A stretch of DNA of 23,812 nucleotides from a virus, in IMG/VR virus record IMGVR_UViG_3300034156_000012, positions 1-23,812 of that record; one strand, given 5' to 3'. The stretch's first letter is position 1. Every line of letters starts with the position of its first letter. The translations under genes were made by a program, and so were the position numbers. Below, piece after piece: positions 14,726 to 21,885 of the stretch. The notes below the pieces were generated by a model. The model made no database searches, was not told the DNA's origin, and worked only from the letters and a program-made list of their open reading frames with translations.

Positions 14726-16198
14726 TTACTGTACGTTGATCGAAGCCATGTTGACGCTTTGCACCGATCCGCCGTCTGTGTACCAGAAGGTGAACGGGAA
14801 CGAGCCACGGTTGCCGCGAGTCTGCGCATCCGGGGTTTTGATATCGATTGCCCAGCCCTGCGACAACAGCGAAGGCGTGATGCTGTAACCGGCCTGAGTG
14901 TTGATGATTGACTTTTGCTGTTCGCTCAAGGCCGAAGGATCAACCAGTGGCACGATACCACCGAAGTTCAACATCTCGGCGATAGGGCCAGCGGCCGCAG
15001 CGCGGTGAATCGCCTTGCCCGTCTCGTTGTACGAGATGAAGCCGTAGCTGGTGAGCATGGTCATCATCGCCAACTGGAACTGCGCATTCAGATAGATCTG
15101 ATTGACGTAGTTGTCCAACCATTTGAATTGTCCGGACACGGCGCCGTTGACGTTGAATCGGAATTCATCGTTGGCGGTCGCGAACTCGCCGTAGAAGGTG
15201 TAGCCGTTGCTCATCAGCGCGGTGTATTCACCTTCCTCGGTGATGGTCGCGGCCAGGCCCGACTGCTTCATGAACATGATGTTCCGGCGACCGTTGGTGC
15301 GCTTGAAGTCGATGGCCGCGATACCGCCGCAGACTGCCGCCACTTGCTCCAGGGAGCCGTAGTAAGGAGTCGTGCCGTTCTGCTCGGTGTCTTCCAGCCA
15401 CTTGCCAAAGCTGGCGTCGTTGTTGGCGACCAGCGCGGTTCCGTCAGTGTCCTGGGCGATGTAGGCGAAGCGGCTGTTTTGCAGCGTAACCCATTCCGAC
15501 ATCGATTCTTTCTTGGCGCGCAACTGCTCGGCGACGTGCGTGATGACGCCGAAGTTCTGGGTTCTATTCAGGACGTATGCCATCAGCTCGGCGTCGGTCA
15601 TGACAGCTCGGCCGTTTTCTTTCTGCGCGCCTGCCGCTTGATCCAGCTTGAGCGCCAGGCCGACGATGCCAGAACCGAAGCTGATGTTTGCCGGCGCACC
15701 GGTATCGATGGTAGACAACTCGAAGCACTGTTGCTGTTCGTTGTAGTCGCCGACAAAGTTGGTGACATCAGTCAGCAGAGCGGCAGCTTCAGAGAAGCTG
15801 GTGACAGCGGAGAAGTTCGGCGTGATGGTGATCGGCGATCCGTCGATGGTTACGATCAGTGTACCGGTAATGGCCTTGAGCTGGGCCAGGGTCAAGGTGC
15901 GCACGCTGGCACCGCGCAGCATAGCAGGCAGCGGGGCGGCTGGATTCTCAACGACGTTCAGCGCATCAGGCACCCTTGTCGCGCCGTCATAGCCGAGGAA
16001 GTAGCGACCGGCAAAGGTGTACTCCGGCGAAGTCAGGCCGTAGAAGGCGCCAACCTCGGCAGCACTGCCAAACTGTTGCACGCCAAGGGTGCGCTCTGGG
16101 CCGCTCACAATGAGCAGGGTATTCATCGCAAGCGGATTGCCCCCGGTGCCAATGGCAGACGGGTTGATCGTGACGATGCGACTTGCCGGAATGGACAT
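14726..16198 (-). CDS. Tail sheath protein (DUF3383 family)
   Basis: The 490-residue protein matches the DUF3383 pattern of contractile sheaths: N-terminal SIPASRIVTINPSAIGTGG, GVQQFGSAAEVGAFYGLTSP, and a C-terminal region with NGYTFYGEFATANDEFRFNV and KWLDNYVNQIYLNAQFQ. Two Met codons are possible. The one at 16198 has GGAG nine bases upstream, while the one at 16204 leaves only three, so 16198 is preferred. A contracting sheath drives the tube and spike into the cell, which fixes the morphology as a myovirus. A 12-base gap separates it from the tube gene. Confidence 0.92.
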   Translation of the reverse strand: MSIPASRIVTINPSAIGTGGNPLAMNTLLIVSGPERTLGVQQFGSAAEVGAFYGLTSPEYTFAGRYFLGYDGATRVPDALNVVENPAAPLPAMLRGASVRTLTLAQLKAITGTLIVTIDGSPITITPNFSAVTSFSEAAALLTDVTNFVGDYNEQQQCFELSTIDTGAPANISFGSGIVGLALKLDQAAGAQKENGRAVMTDAELMAYVLNRTQNFGVITHVAEQLRAKKESMSEWVTLQNSRFAYIAQDTDGTALVANNDASFGKWLEDTEQNGTTPYYGSLEQVAAVCGGIAAIDFKRTNGRRNIMFMKQSGLAATITEEGEYTALMSNGYTFYGEFATANDEFRFNVNGAVSGQFKWLDNYVNQIYLNAQFQLAMMTMLTSYGFISYNETGKAIHRAAAAGPIAEMLNFGGIVPLVDPSALSEQQKSIINTQAGYSITPSLLSQGWAIDIKTPDAQTRGNRGSFPFTFWYTDGGSVQSVNMASINVQ

Positions 16199-16204
16199 GT
16201 GCAT

Positions 16205-16705
16205 TTACTCCGAGACAGGGACGATTGTTATCACGGGAGGGGAATTACTGAATCCCTGCGCGACGGTTACTTGTGGATTGTATTGCAGGCCGAGGTCAAT
16301 GATCCAACGGTCTTCGTACTGATTTGAGTCGTTGACGTAAATGTGACGGTCATGCGACTGGACATAGAGCGGCTGGCAAGTGGTGAGCAGGTCGCAGGTG
16401 TAGCCGGTGCGCCAGAGGTTGGCGACGATCCGACTACGCGCTTCGGCGTTCACGCCGTAAAAGTCGATCTGCATGCGTAATTCGACAGAGTTTTGAATCG
16501 CGGCCTCGGTCGGCGGCAGTGGTGTTACGACGGCGATGTCCAGGTTCTTGCTAAATAGAACCTGCATCACCACGGCATTGTTCGGCAGCGGGTTGTTATT
16601 CTGGGCCGCCTGGATGATTTGCTTTTCTGATCCGGGAAACAGACCAAGCAGGAAGGCGCGAACGTCCTTGTAAATCTCCTGCTGCGTGACGTTCAGCTCA
16701 GCCAT
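16205..16705 (-). CDS. Neck terminator protein (gp12-like)
   Basis: The ATG at 16705 has GAGG nine bases upstream and gives an eight-base overlap; the open frame extends to 16732 without support. The 166-residue protein contains ELNVTQQEIYKDVRAFLLGL, then MQVLFSKNLDIAVVTPLPPT, MQIDFYGVNAEARSRIVANL and DRHIYVNDSNQYEDRWIIDL. This is the order seen in proteins annotated as phage neck terminator gp12-like, found just before DUF3383 sheaths. It probably caps the tail at the head-proximal end. Confidence 0.8.
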   Translation of the reverse strand: MAELNVTQQEIYKDVRAFLLGLFPGSEKQIIQAAQNNNPLPNNAVVMQVLFSKNLDIAVVTPLPPTEAAIQNSVELRMQIDFYGVNAEARSRIVANLWRTGYTCDLLTTCQPLYVQSHDRHIYVNDSNQYEDRWIIDLGLQYNPQVTVAQGFSNSPPVITIVPVSE

Positions 16706-17111
16706 TGATAGGTGCCTCGGTAATCGGAGCATCAGTGCGCCATGCGATTACCCGGGTCCATGTGGCGTAGGATTCAGCCACCTGATCGACCATCCACACG
16801 GCCGGGTCTTCTTCGCCGTAAGCCGGGAAGGTGAACTTCGACGAACCTTTTTGCAGCCAGCGACGGATGCCGTCAATGGTGCCGTAGGCGTAGATCGAAA
16901 TGAACTGACCCTGCTTGTTGTTCAGGTCCAGGTTGTACTTCTCAGTCGATGAAAGAGACTGAGTTTGCACCTCGATCTGCTGCGACAGGAACGACGGAAC
17001 CTGATTGCCGTAGTCGTCCACGGCGTAACCGGTATTCACCTCAAGAGTGACGACCTGATTAGGGTTCACGTTCTGCGTGGCCATGTTGGCCAGTCCGCGC
17101 ACGTTAATCAT
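16698..17111 (-). CDS. Conserved neck / head-tail joining protein
   Basis: The 137-residue protein has VNPNQVVTLEVNTGYAVDDY at the N-terminus and RRWLQKGSSKFTFPAYGEED then WMVDQVAESYATWTRVIAWR at the C-terminus. I recognise it only as the small protein that regularly lies between the tail completion protein and the gp12-like terminator in phages with DUF3383 sheaths. The likely role is a neck or head-tail joining component. It starts in an ATGA overlap. Confidence 0.6.
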   Translation of the reverse strand: MINVRGLANMATQNVNPNQVVTLEVNTGYAVDDYGNQVPSFLSQQIEVQTQSLSSTEKYNLDLNNKQGQFISIYAYGTIDGIRRWLQKGSSKFTFPAYGEEDPAVWMVDQVAESYATWTRVIAWRTDAPITEAPING

Positions 17112-17656
17112 GATTCGACCTCGTAGGTGAAGGAGTTTCGCAGGATCTTGTCATTAGCCCGCAGCGGCGCGTTATAGCCCTTAGCGGCAATCGTGGACTT
17201 GGCGTTCGCCGGATCGCTCCAGGTCATGACCGATTCTTTCAATTTGTCCGACATGAACTCGCCCGCGATGCGCATTCCGTAAACCACTCCGCCTTCGCGA
17301 ATGGCCTTAGAGATGATCTCTTTCAGCTGGTCTTTGTTCAGTGCAATCGCGTGCGTGAAGAAAGGCCGCGCCGGGATGTTCAGCTCATACGACGGTACGT
17401 CAACGATGCGCGCCAGGTTGGCCTTCTTGGCCTTCACAAAGCGCCCATCGTTACGCATCGATCCGTCAGCATTGACCGCGTGATAGATCACCTGCTTGCG
17501 CCCGGGGATCATCCCCTTGTAACCGTAATTGTTCAGATACCCGACATACGCCACAAGCTCGCCATCCGGGTAGGTTTTATCACCCATGATGCCAACCTTC
17601 AGAACCGCTTTAGGTTCTTTCCGGTACTTGTCGAGCATATCGGTGAGCTTGCTCAC
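17108..17656 (-). CDS. HK97gp10-like tail completion protein
   Basis: A GTG at 17656 gives a GTGA overlap with the DUF4054 gene; an ATG at 17638 is a shorter alternative, and the open frame to 17752 is an artefact of overlap. The 182-residue product shows YVGYLNNYGYKGMIPGRKQ and later ELNIPARPFFTHAIALNKDQ, matching the 'NEYGT...IPARPF' signature of tail completion/HK97gp10-type proteins. These complete the tail end that joins the head. An insertion of about 40 residues separates the two signature parts. Confidence 0.75.
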   Translation of the reverse strand: MSKLTDMLDKYRKEPKAVLKVGIMGDKTYPDGELVAYVGYLNNYGYKGMIPGRKQVIYHAVNADGSMRNDGRFVKAKKANLARIVDVPSYELNIPARPFFTHAIALNKDQLKEIISKAIREGGVVYGMRIAGEFMSDKLKESVMTWSDPANAKSTIAAKGYNAPLRANDKILRNSFTYEVES

Positions 17657-18072
17657 TGCGTGTACGTCCGCTGCACCGGCATAGGCGCAATGCCCAGACG
17701 GTACACGGCCGAGCGATAACGCTTGGTGAGCTGCCAGTACATCGCGCCCCAAGGGGTTTGCAGATACCAGCGCTCGTTGTTGCCCATGGTGCCGTAGTCC
17801 AGAGACACGGAGACGGTCCCCTCGGTGGCGCTCGAGATGCGGCCTACCACTGGGTTTCCTTTCTCAGCCATGCCGGTCAGCATGGCGATGTGGGCCACCA
17901 GCAGGTAGAGCATCCGCTTGCGCGAACCCAGATCCTTGACGACACTGCATTCGGTGTTGTCTAGGAAGGATTCCGCCATGGCGAAGTAGTCCTCGAGCTG
18001 CGCATCGGTGGCCGTGATCGCGGGATACAGCGCCCGGAATTCAGCAATGTCGAAGACTACGACGCCATCCAT
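17653..18072 (-). CDS. DUF4054-like head-tail adaptor
   Basis: The 139-residue protein begins VVVFDIAEFRALYPAITATD, continues QLEDYFAMAESFLDNTECSV and contains RKRMLYLLVAHIAMLTGMAE and the end NERWYLQTPWGAMYWQLTKR. This is the DUF4054 arrangement (N-terminal F-R-A-x-YP motif, helical middle, W-x-x-T-x-YG-x-x-YW end). The family occurs between capsid and tail genes and has the helical fold of head completion proteins that bind the portal. The ATG lies a few bases after the upstream stop; its ribosome site is weak, so coupling is probable. Confidence 0.83.
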   Translation of the reverse strand: MDGVVVFDIAEFRALYPAITATDAQLEDYFAMAESFLDNTECSVVKDLGSRKRMLYLLVAHIAMLTGMAEKGNPVVGRISSATEGTVSVSLDYGTMGNNERWYLQTPWGAMYWQLTKRYRSAVYRLGIAPMPVQRTYTQ

Positions 18073-18074
18073 GA

Positions 18075-18407
18075 TTAAACGTCCGACTTGCCGAGAACAC
18101 CGGCCTTGTCAGTTTCCTTGATTTGTGGCAACTGCTCGAAACCGGAATTGCGGTCTTTCTGGTCCTTGGCTTTGTCCTTGGCGCGCTTCTCCGATTCCTC
18201 GGCGAAGATGAAACCATTCGTAACGAGCTTCGATTCGGCGTGCTCTTTGCTCCAGGCTTCCCACAGGCTGACAGGAACGTCGCGGGTAATGCCATGCGAA
18301 AGGCCGGCGATCTCGTTGTTGTTCCAGCCGTTGATGCGCACACGGGTTTCGCCCATCTGCATATAGATGCCGTTCGGAAGTTTGCAGCCGATGGTTACAG
18401 TGCTCAT
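18075..18407 (-). CDS. Small head-region protein, unrecognised
   Basis: A 110-residue protein: beta-rich N-terminus (VTIGCKLPNGIYMQMGETRV, RINGWNNNEIAGLSHGITRD), a helix with VSLWEAWSKEHAES, then a Lys/Asp/Glu-rich tail. It follows the capsid gene and has GGGGA about six bases before its ATG. Similar small proteins sit between capsid and DUF4054 adaptor in related gene orders, without known role. A minor structural or head-completion role is inferred from place only. Confidence 0.6.
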   Translation of the reverse strand: MSTVTIGCKLPNGIYMQMGETRVRINGWNNNEIAGLSHGITRDVPVSLWEAWSKEHAESKLVTNGFIFAEESEKRAKDKAKDQKDRNSGFEQLPQIKETDKAGVLGKSDV

Positions 18408-18427
18408 GCTTTCCCCTTATCAGTGAT

Positions 18428-18447
18428 GGCGAGGCCGAAGCCCCGCC
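18428..18447 (-). other. Stable cUUCGg hairpin directly after the capsid gene
   Basis: On the - strand GGCGGGGC and GCCTCGCC form eight pairs (one G-T wobble) around a TTCG loop closed by C-G, the extra-stable tetraloop type. It starts eight bases after the capsid stop. No T-run follows, so it is more likely an mRNA-protecting or partial-stop element than a full terminator. Confidence 0.75.
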
Positions 18448-18454
18448 GCACAGT

Positions 18455-19471
18455 TTAGATTGCAACCAGCGCGCTGGCTACGAAGATCGGACGATAGATG
18501 ATCGTGCCCACGGTGCCCTGGGAACGCTTCTGGCGCCACGAAGACAGACCCAGCACCATCGGATGAACGCGCATCTTTTCGGTAAAGGTCGGCTCGACGG
18601 TATCAACACCTTCGTAGTTCTTCACGATCAGCTTGATCGCTTCGCCGGCACCAGTAGACATCTCTGGCGCGGTCTGCACTTCCAGGTTCGGGAAGTTCTT
18701 CTTGATCTGATCGCTGACGTTCACGTTGTACTGGTTGGTACGAGTGAAGGCCGCTTCTGCTTGTGGCGACAGGAGCAGGATCATCGGGGTTTCACGGTCG
18801 ATCAGGCCGCCAGTTTGCAAGACCAGTTGGCCGTAAAGCTGAGCGATACCGGCGTACACAACCGCGCCATCAGCACCGACCCACGTCGGCAGAGTGATGG
18901 ACGACAGCAACGACGGATCGTTCAGGATGCCCCAGTTACGCAGACCGGCCACGCCGAAGAAGTAGGTCTTGTTCTGGAACTTGTTCAGGGTCAGCGCGGC
19001 AGAAATCTGCTTGCGCGAAACCCAATCCAGCTTGGCCGCACCGGCACGCTCAACTTCCCGCTCGCCCAGTTCGATGATGGTCTGGTAGTAGTAGGTGTCG
19101 CGGGTTTCCCAGTTGACGTTGGTGCCGCTCATGCCGTTTTCGGAGAAGTCGTCGTAGGACGATGTTTCGCCGGTAGATTCCGCAATCGGGAATTGCAGAA
19201 AGTCGTCAGTCCACGAACCTTTCTTCGTCTCGCCGAAGATCTGGCCAGCCTTCATCGGCTCCACCAGGAACTCGACTACGCGAGGATCTACGTAGGTAGT
19301 GAACATCGACAGGATGCCGGCGTTGGGCGCGGTGAGCAGTGGCGCGGCGTCACCTACGGTCCCGCGAATCTCGCGGTTCAGTCGGGCGCGATCCGCTTCG
19401 GTAAGCATGTTCGGCGCGTGGCCGGTGGCGAACACAATGCCCGCGTTTTGCTGCAAATCATGCAAGTTCAT
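18455..19471 (-). CDS. Major capsid protein (DUF2184 family)
   Basis: The ATG at 19471 has GGGGG seven bases upstream, so the open frame to 19537 is not used. The 338-residue product begins MNLHDLQQNAGIVFATGHAP and shows the DUF2184 pattern of HK97-fold capsid proteins: FTTYVDPRVVEFLVEPMKAG, QIFGETKKGSWTDDFLQFPI, VNWETRDTYYYQTIIELGER and RKQISAALTLNKFQNKTYFF. The C-terminal region ends RPIFVASALV. Order protease, cement, capsid supports it. It should be the most abundant virion protein, in keeping with the strong ribosome site and stable 3' hairpin. Confidence 0.92.
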   Translation of the reverse strand: MNLHDLQQNAGIVFATGHAPNMLTEADRARLNREIRGTVGDAAPLLTAPNAGILSMFTTYVDPRVVEFLVEPMKAGQIFGETKKGSWTDDFLQFPIAESTGETSSYDDFSENGMSGTNVNWETRDTYYYQTIIELGEREVERAGAAKLDWVSRKQISAALTLNKFQNKTYFFGVAGLRNWGILNDPSLLSSITLPTWVGADGAVVYAGIAQLYGQLVLQTGGLIDRETPMILLLSPQAEAAFTRTNQYNVNVSDQIKKNFPNLEVQTAPEMSTGAGEAIKLIVKNYEGVDTVEPTFTEKMRVHPMVLGLSSWRQKRSQGTVGTIIYRPIFVASALVAI

Positions 19472-19481
19472 GCTTGCCCCC

Positions 19482-19949
19482 TTAGATCGAGAATCGAGTG
19501 ATTTTGACAAGCGCGCCAGAAACGGCGGTCTCGGCAAACTTGAAGTTGGTGATGTGCGAGTTGGTCGCTACGGCCGATACGGCGCCGGTAGCATCCAGGG
19601 CATACACCGAATCACCAGCGGCAACGTTAGCAGGCGCGACCACGTAGAAGTCACCACTGGAGAACAGGGCGATTTCCTTGCCGGTCGGGATAACCATGCT
19701 CGCAGCCGAACCCAGCGGAACCACTGCTTGGTTGTTGCGATGCACGAAGCCGATAACCAGGCCGGCAGCGAACACGCTAGCAACCAGTCCGGTCGCCAGG
19801 TCGGCAAACGCGAAGGCGCCGACATTGATCGGAGCGGCAGTGCGCAGCGAGGATTCACCGGCCAGAATGGAGTTTCGCGGATTGGTCGAAGCGAAGTCGC
19901 CCGCCACGCCGCGTGGAAGGTCACGATTGAGAGCGCGTTGAAAGGCCAT
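19482..19949 (-). CDS. Capsid cement / decoration protein (Gp24-like)
   Basis: The 155-residue protein starts MAFQRALNRDLPRGVAGDFA and continues NPRNSILAGESSLRTA, VASVFAAGLVIGFVHRNNQA and SMVIPTGKEIALFSSGDFYV. This is the pattern of proteins annotated as structural cement protein Gp24, Ala/Val/Gly-rich and beta-structured. It lies between protease/scaffold and capsid, the usual place. It probably sits on the capsid surface and stabilises it against internal pressure. GGGG lies six bases before the ATG. Confidence 0.8.
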   Translation of the reverse strand: MAFQRALNRDLPRGVAGDFASTNPRNSILAGESSLRTAAPINVGAFAFADLATGLVASVFAAGLVIGFVHRNNQAVVPLGSAASMVIPTGKEIALFSSGDFYVVAPANVAAGDSVYALDATGAVSAVATNSHITNFKFAETAVSGALVKITRFSI

Positions 19950-19952
19950 GAT

Positions 19953-20501
19953 TTACCCCTGCTTGAAGCGAGTAGTGAGAGTGGAAGGCGCGGCATCTTG
20001 TGCGATATCGCGTACCGGCTTGACTTCGCGCTGCATAGCAACCAGAGCCTTCAGGCCGGCTTCGTTGATGCCATCGCAGGCAATGCCTTTCTGCTTCAGT
20101 GCGTAGGCGTAGATCGCGGCGGCGTCCGGGAAGCTGTCGCAAGCGATACGGCCGACGATGCTTTCAACGGCATCACGGGCAGCGTATTTGGACTCGATGC
20201 GAGCACCGACGACGACGGCAATGGAATCAGCATCCATGGCGGTATCGCGAGGGGTAGGGGCCGGAGTGTCGGAATCCTTGGCTACCGGAGAATCGGGGGC
20301 CTTTTCAGGTTCTTTCTTTTCCGGATCTTCGTCTTCAGCGGTAATCAGATCAAGATCGCCGTCAGCGCCGATCAGCTTGTCCATCTCTTCATCGCCAACA
20401 ATGGCGCGAAGGGCGACAGCCATTTCAGGGGTTACACCGTCTTGCGCTGTAGAACGCAGCCGGGCAGTAATCAGCGCCAAAGCGCTTTTCTTGAGTTTCA
20501 T
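19953..20501 (-). CDS. Putative scaffold protein from internal in-frame start
   Basis: Within the DUF2213 gene, GAGG and then six bases precede an ATG at 20501 beginning MKLKKSALALITARL. The product would be 182 residues in the same frame, matching exactly the boundary between protease and helical scaffold. Nested protease/scaffold genes are established in lambda (C/Nu3) and related phages. Here it is inferred from the ribosome site and the domain boundary. Confidence 0.55.
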   Translation of the reverse strand: MKLKKSALALITARLRSTAQDGVTPEMAVALRAIVGDEEMDKLIGADGDLDLITAEDEDPEKKEPEKAPDSPVAKDSDTPAPTPRDTAMDADSIAVVVGARIESKYAARDAVESIVGRIACDSFPDAAAIYAYALKQKGIACDGINEAGLKALVAMQREVKPVRDIAQDAAPSTLTTRFKQG

Positions 20502-21062
20502 GTTGGACCTCATTTCAAGTGGTAGTGAGTCGCTAATTACTGCGTCCCGGCCGATTCTACCACGCTCAACCAGCGCAAGATGGTTGCCGTGGATGTTGCG
20601 CATTACACCATCATAATGCTTGCCTTCGAATTCACCGGGCGTCATGACCGGATCGAAGTAGTAGGAGTATGAAAGCTGCTCCATCTTTTCGGATTCGATA
20701 AGGGCGATTGCCTCATCATCCCAGAACGTGAGGTCGGCGAAGAGTTTTCCGTCCTCATACGAAATGTCGGAGCCAATGGCGCCGACAGTTAGTTCTTTCT
20801 CGGGGGTCTTTGAATCGACGTAGATATGCTTGAAGAGGATCTGCTTGCCCTTGGCGGTGTCGGCGGACTTCTCCAGCTCTACAGGGTCGCGCAGCATCTG
20901 GTAGATGCGCGCAGGCTCAAGCCCCAATGCTTCGAAGCCTGGGATCTCTTTGCCGAAATACTGATCGATCTGCGCCTTGCTGATAACGGTACGAGCAATG
21001 CGCAAGTGTCCGCTCTCATCGATTGAGCGTACGGAAGAATCGAAGGCGATGTTTCTTGTCAC
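19953..21062 (-). CDS. DUF2213 prohead protease with C-terminal scaffold region
   Basis: The start is GTG at 21062 with GAGG seven bases upstream. Residues 1-180 are DUF2213-like: EQLSYSYYFDP with Ser131 as candidate nucleophile, and GNHLALVERGRIGRDA with His161. From about 188 the protein changes to a helical domain, then an acidic Pro/Lys/Asp-rich linker (about 236-275) and a C-terminal helical part, like a scaffold fused to the protease. An internal ATG at 20501 with GAGG six bases upstream would give the scaffold part alone. The protease would cleave scaffold and itself before DNA packaging. Confidence 0.85.
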   Translation of the reverse strand: MTRNIAFDSSVRSIDESGHLRIARTVISKAQIDQYFGKEIPGFEALGLEPARIYQMLRDPVELEKSADTAKGKQILFKHIYVDSKTPEKELTVGAIGSDISYEDGKLFADLTFWDDEAIALIESEKMEQLSYSYYFDPVMTPGEFEGKHYDGVMRNIHGNHLALVERGRIGRDAVISDSLPLEMRSNMKLKKSALALITARLRSTAQDGVTPEMAVALRAIVGDEEMDKLIGADGDLDLITAEDEDPEKKEPEKAPDSPVAKDSDTPAPTPRDTAMDADSIAVVVGARIESKYAARDAVESIVGRIACDSFPDAAAIYAYALKQKGIACDGINEAGLKALVAMQREVKPVRDIAQDAAPSTLTTRFKQG

Positions 21063-21091
21063 GGCAAAACCTCGTAGTCCATAAGCGCCAC

Positions 21092-21105
21092 TGTATAACT
21101 ATACA
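21092..21105. repeat. Short palindrome in the gap before the protease gene
   Basis: TGTATA and TATACA form a perfect inverted repeat with two bases between, in the AT-rich gap just after the gpF-like stop. It could be a weak operator or promoter-associated site; no well-spaced -35/-10 pair was found on the - strand. Confidence 0.35.
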
Positions 21106-21885
21106 CTACCATTCCAGCACACTACTACTTGTGCAACCGCAGTTGATTGGCTGGCCCGGTAGAACCCATTCGCCGTCGAGATACATGCCCTTTTCAATAT
21201 CGAACTCTTTGCCATTAGCGGCGACATGAGACTTGCGCGGCTCCCTGGCTGCGGCCGAGTGGCGCCAGATGGCTTTGGTGATTCCCAGCTCTTTGCGGCG
21301 TGCCTGCTCCATGACGGCATGGACCTTGTTGGACTGGTCGCGGGCGATGAGTTTCGCCCGGTTGCGACCGACGTGGTAGGCATGCTCCAGGTTGTCGGTG
21401 AGGGTCTTCAAATCGAAACCCGCCTCGACCGACTCCCACACGTATTTCTGCACGTCGCCCAAGTATTCGCCCGGGATCGACTTGATGAGGCCGACGTTCA
21501 TGCCTACGGAGACCCGCATGGCCTCCTTGGTCGCATCGGTCAATTGCAGGTTGACGGCGAATCCCGACTTCTTGAGGGTCGCACTCAATCCGCGATCCAG
21601 CGCGCCGGCCGTCTGCCCAACGAATCGCCGCGCCATCTTCTGCGGCAGGTCATTGAGGCTCGTCATCCACTTGGCAATGATGGTGTCGATCACGCGACCG
21701 AGGACATCACGGGCTGCGTCCATGGCGATGGCCGGCGCCGGCTGCCAGTGGCCGGCGACGGCCGCCATAACCTCGTTGCGCGCACTGCGCAGGAGGCTAT
21801 TCAGCTCGGCGCGGTAGGACGCCCGAATTCCTGCATTCGGGCGAAAGTCTGGAAGGACTACACGCTTACGCTTGATCTGTTTCAA
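21106..21885 (-). CDS. Mu gpF-like minor head protein
   Basis: The 259-residue protein begins KRVVLPDFRPNAGIRASYRA and has a long helical middle. Its C-terminal domain has the MuF signature: ARDQSNKVHAVMEQARRKEL, IWRHSAAAREPRKSHVA, a GKEFDIEKGMYLDGEW segment and PGQPINCGCTS. These proteins join the portal and may be injected with DNA or help head assembly. The start seems to be TTG at 21885, overlapping the portal stop by TTGA; the next in-frame Met would remove the conserved N-terminus. A 43-base gap separates it from the protease gene. Confidence 0.87.
   Translation of the reverse strand: MKQIKRKRVVLPDFRPNAGIRASYRAELNSLLRSARNEVMAAVAGHWQPAPAIAMDAARDVLGRVIDTIIAKWMTSLNDLPQKMARRFVGQTAGALDRGLSATLKKSGFAVNLQLTDATKEAMRVSVGMNVGLIKSIPGEYLGDVQKYVWESVEAGFDLKTLTDNLEHAYHVGRNRAKLIARDQSNKVHAVMEQARRKELGITKAIWRHSAAAREPRKSHVAANGKEFDIEKGMYLDGEWVLPGQPINCGCTSSSVLEW

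Noticed and set aside
14915-16327. 470-codon open frame on the + strand
   Set aside because: It lies entirely antisense to the sheath gene and the end of the neck gene, gives a low-complexity Arg/Gly/Val-rich product, and follows from GC-rich codon use of the real gene.
18563-20525. Two long + strand open frames opposite capsid, cement and protease genes
   Set aside because: Antisense to well-recognised structural genes, with no ribosome site or domain pattern in the products.
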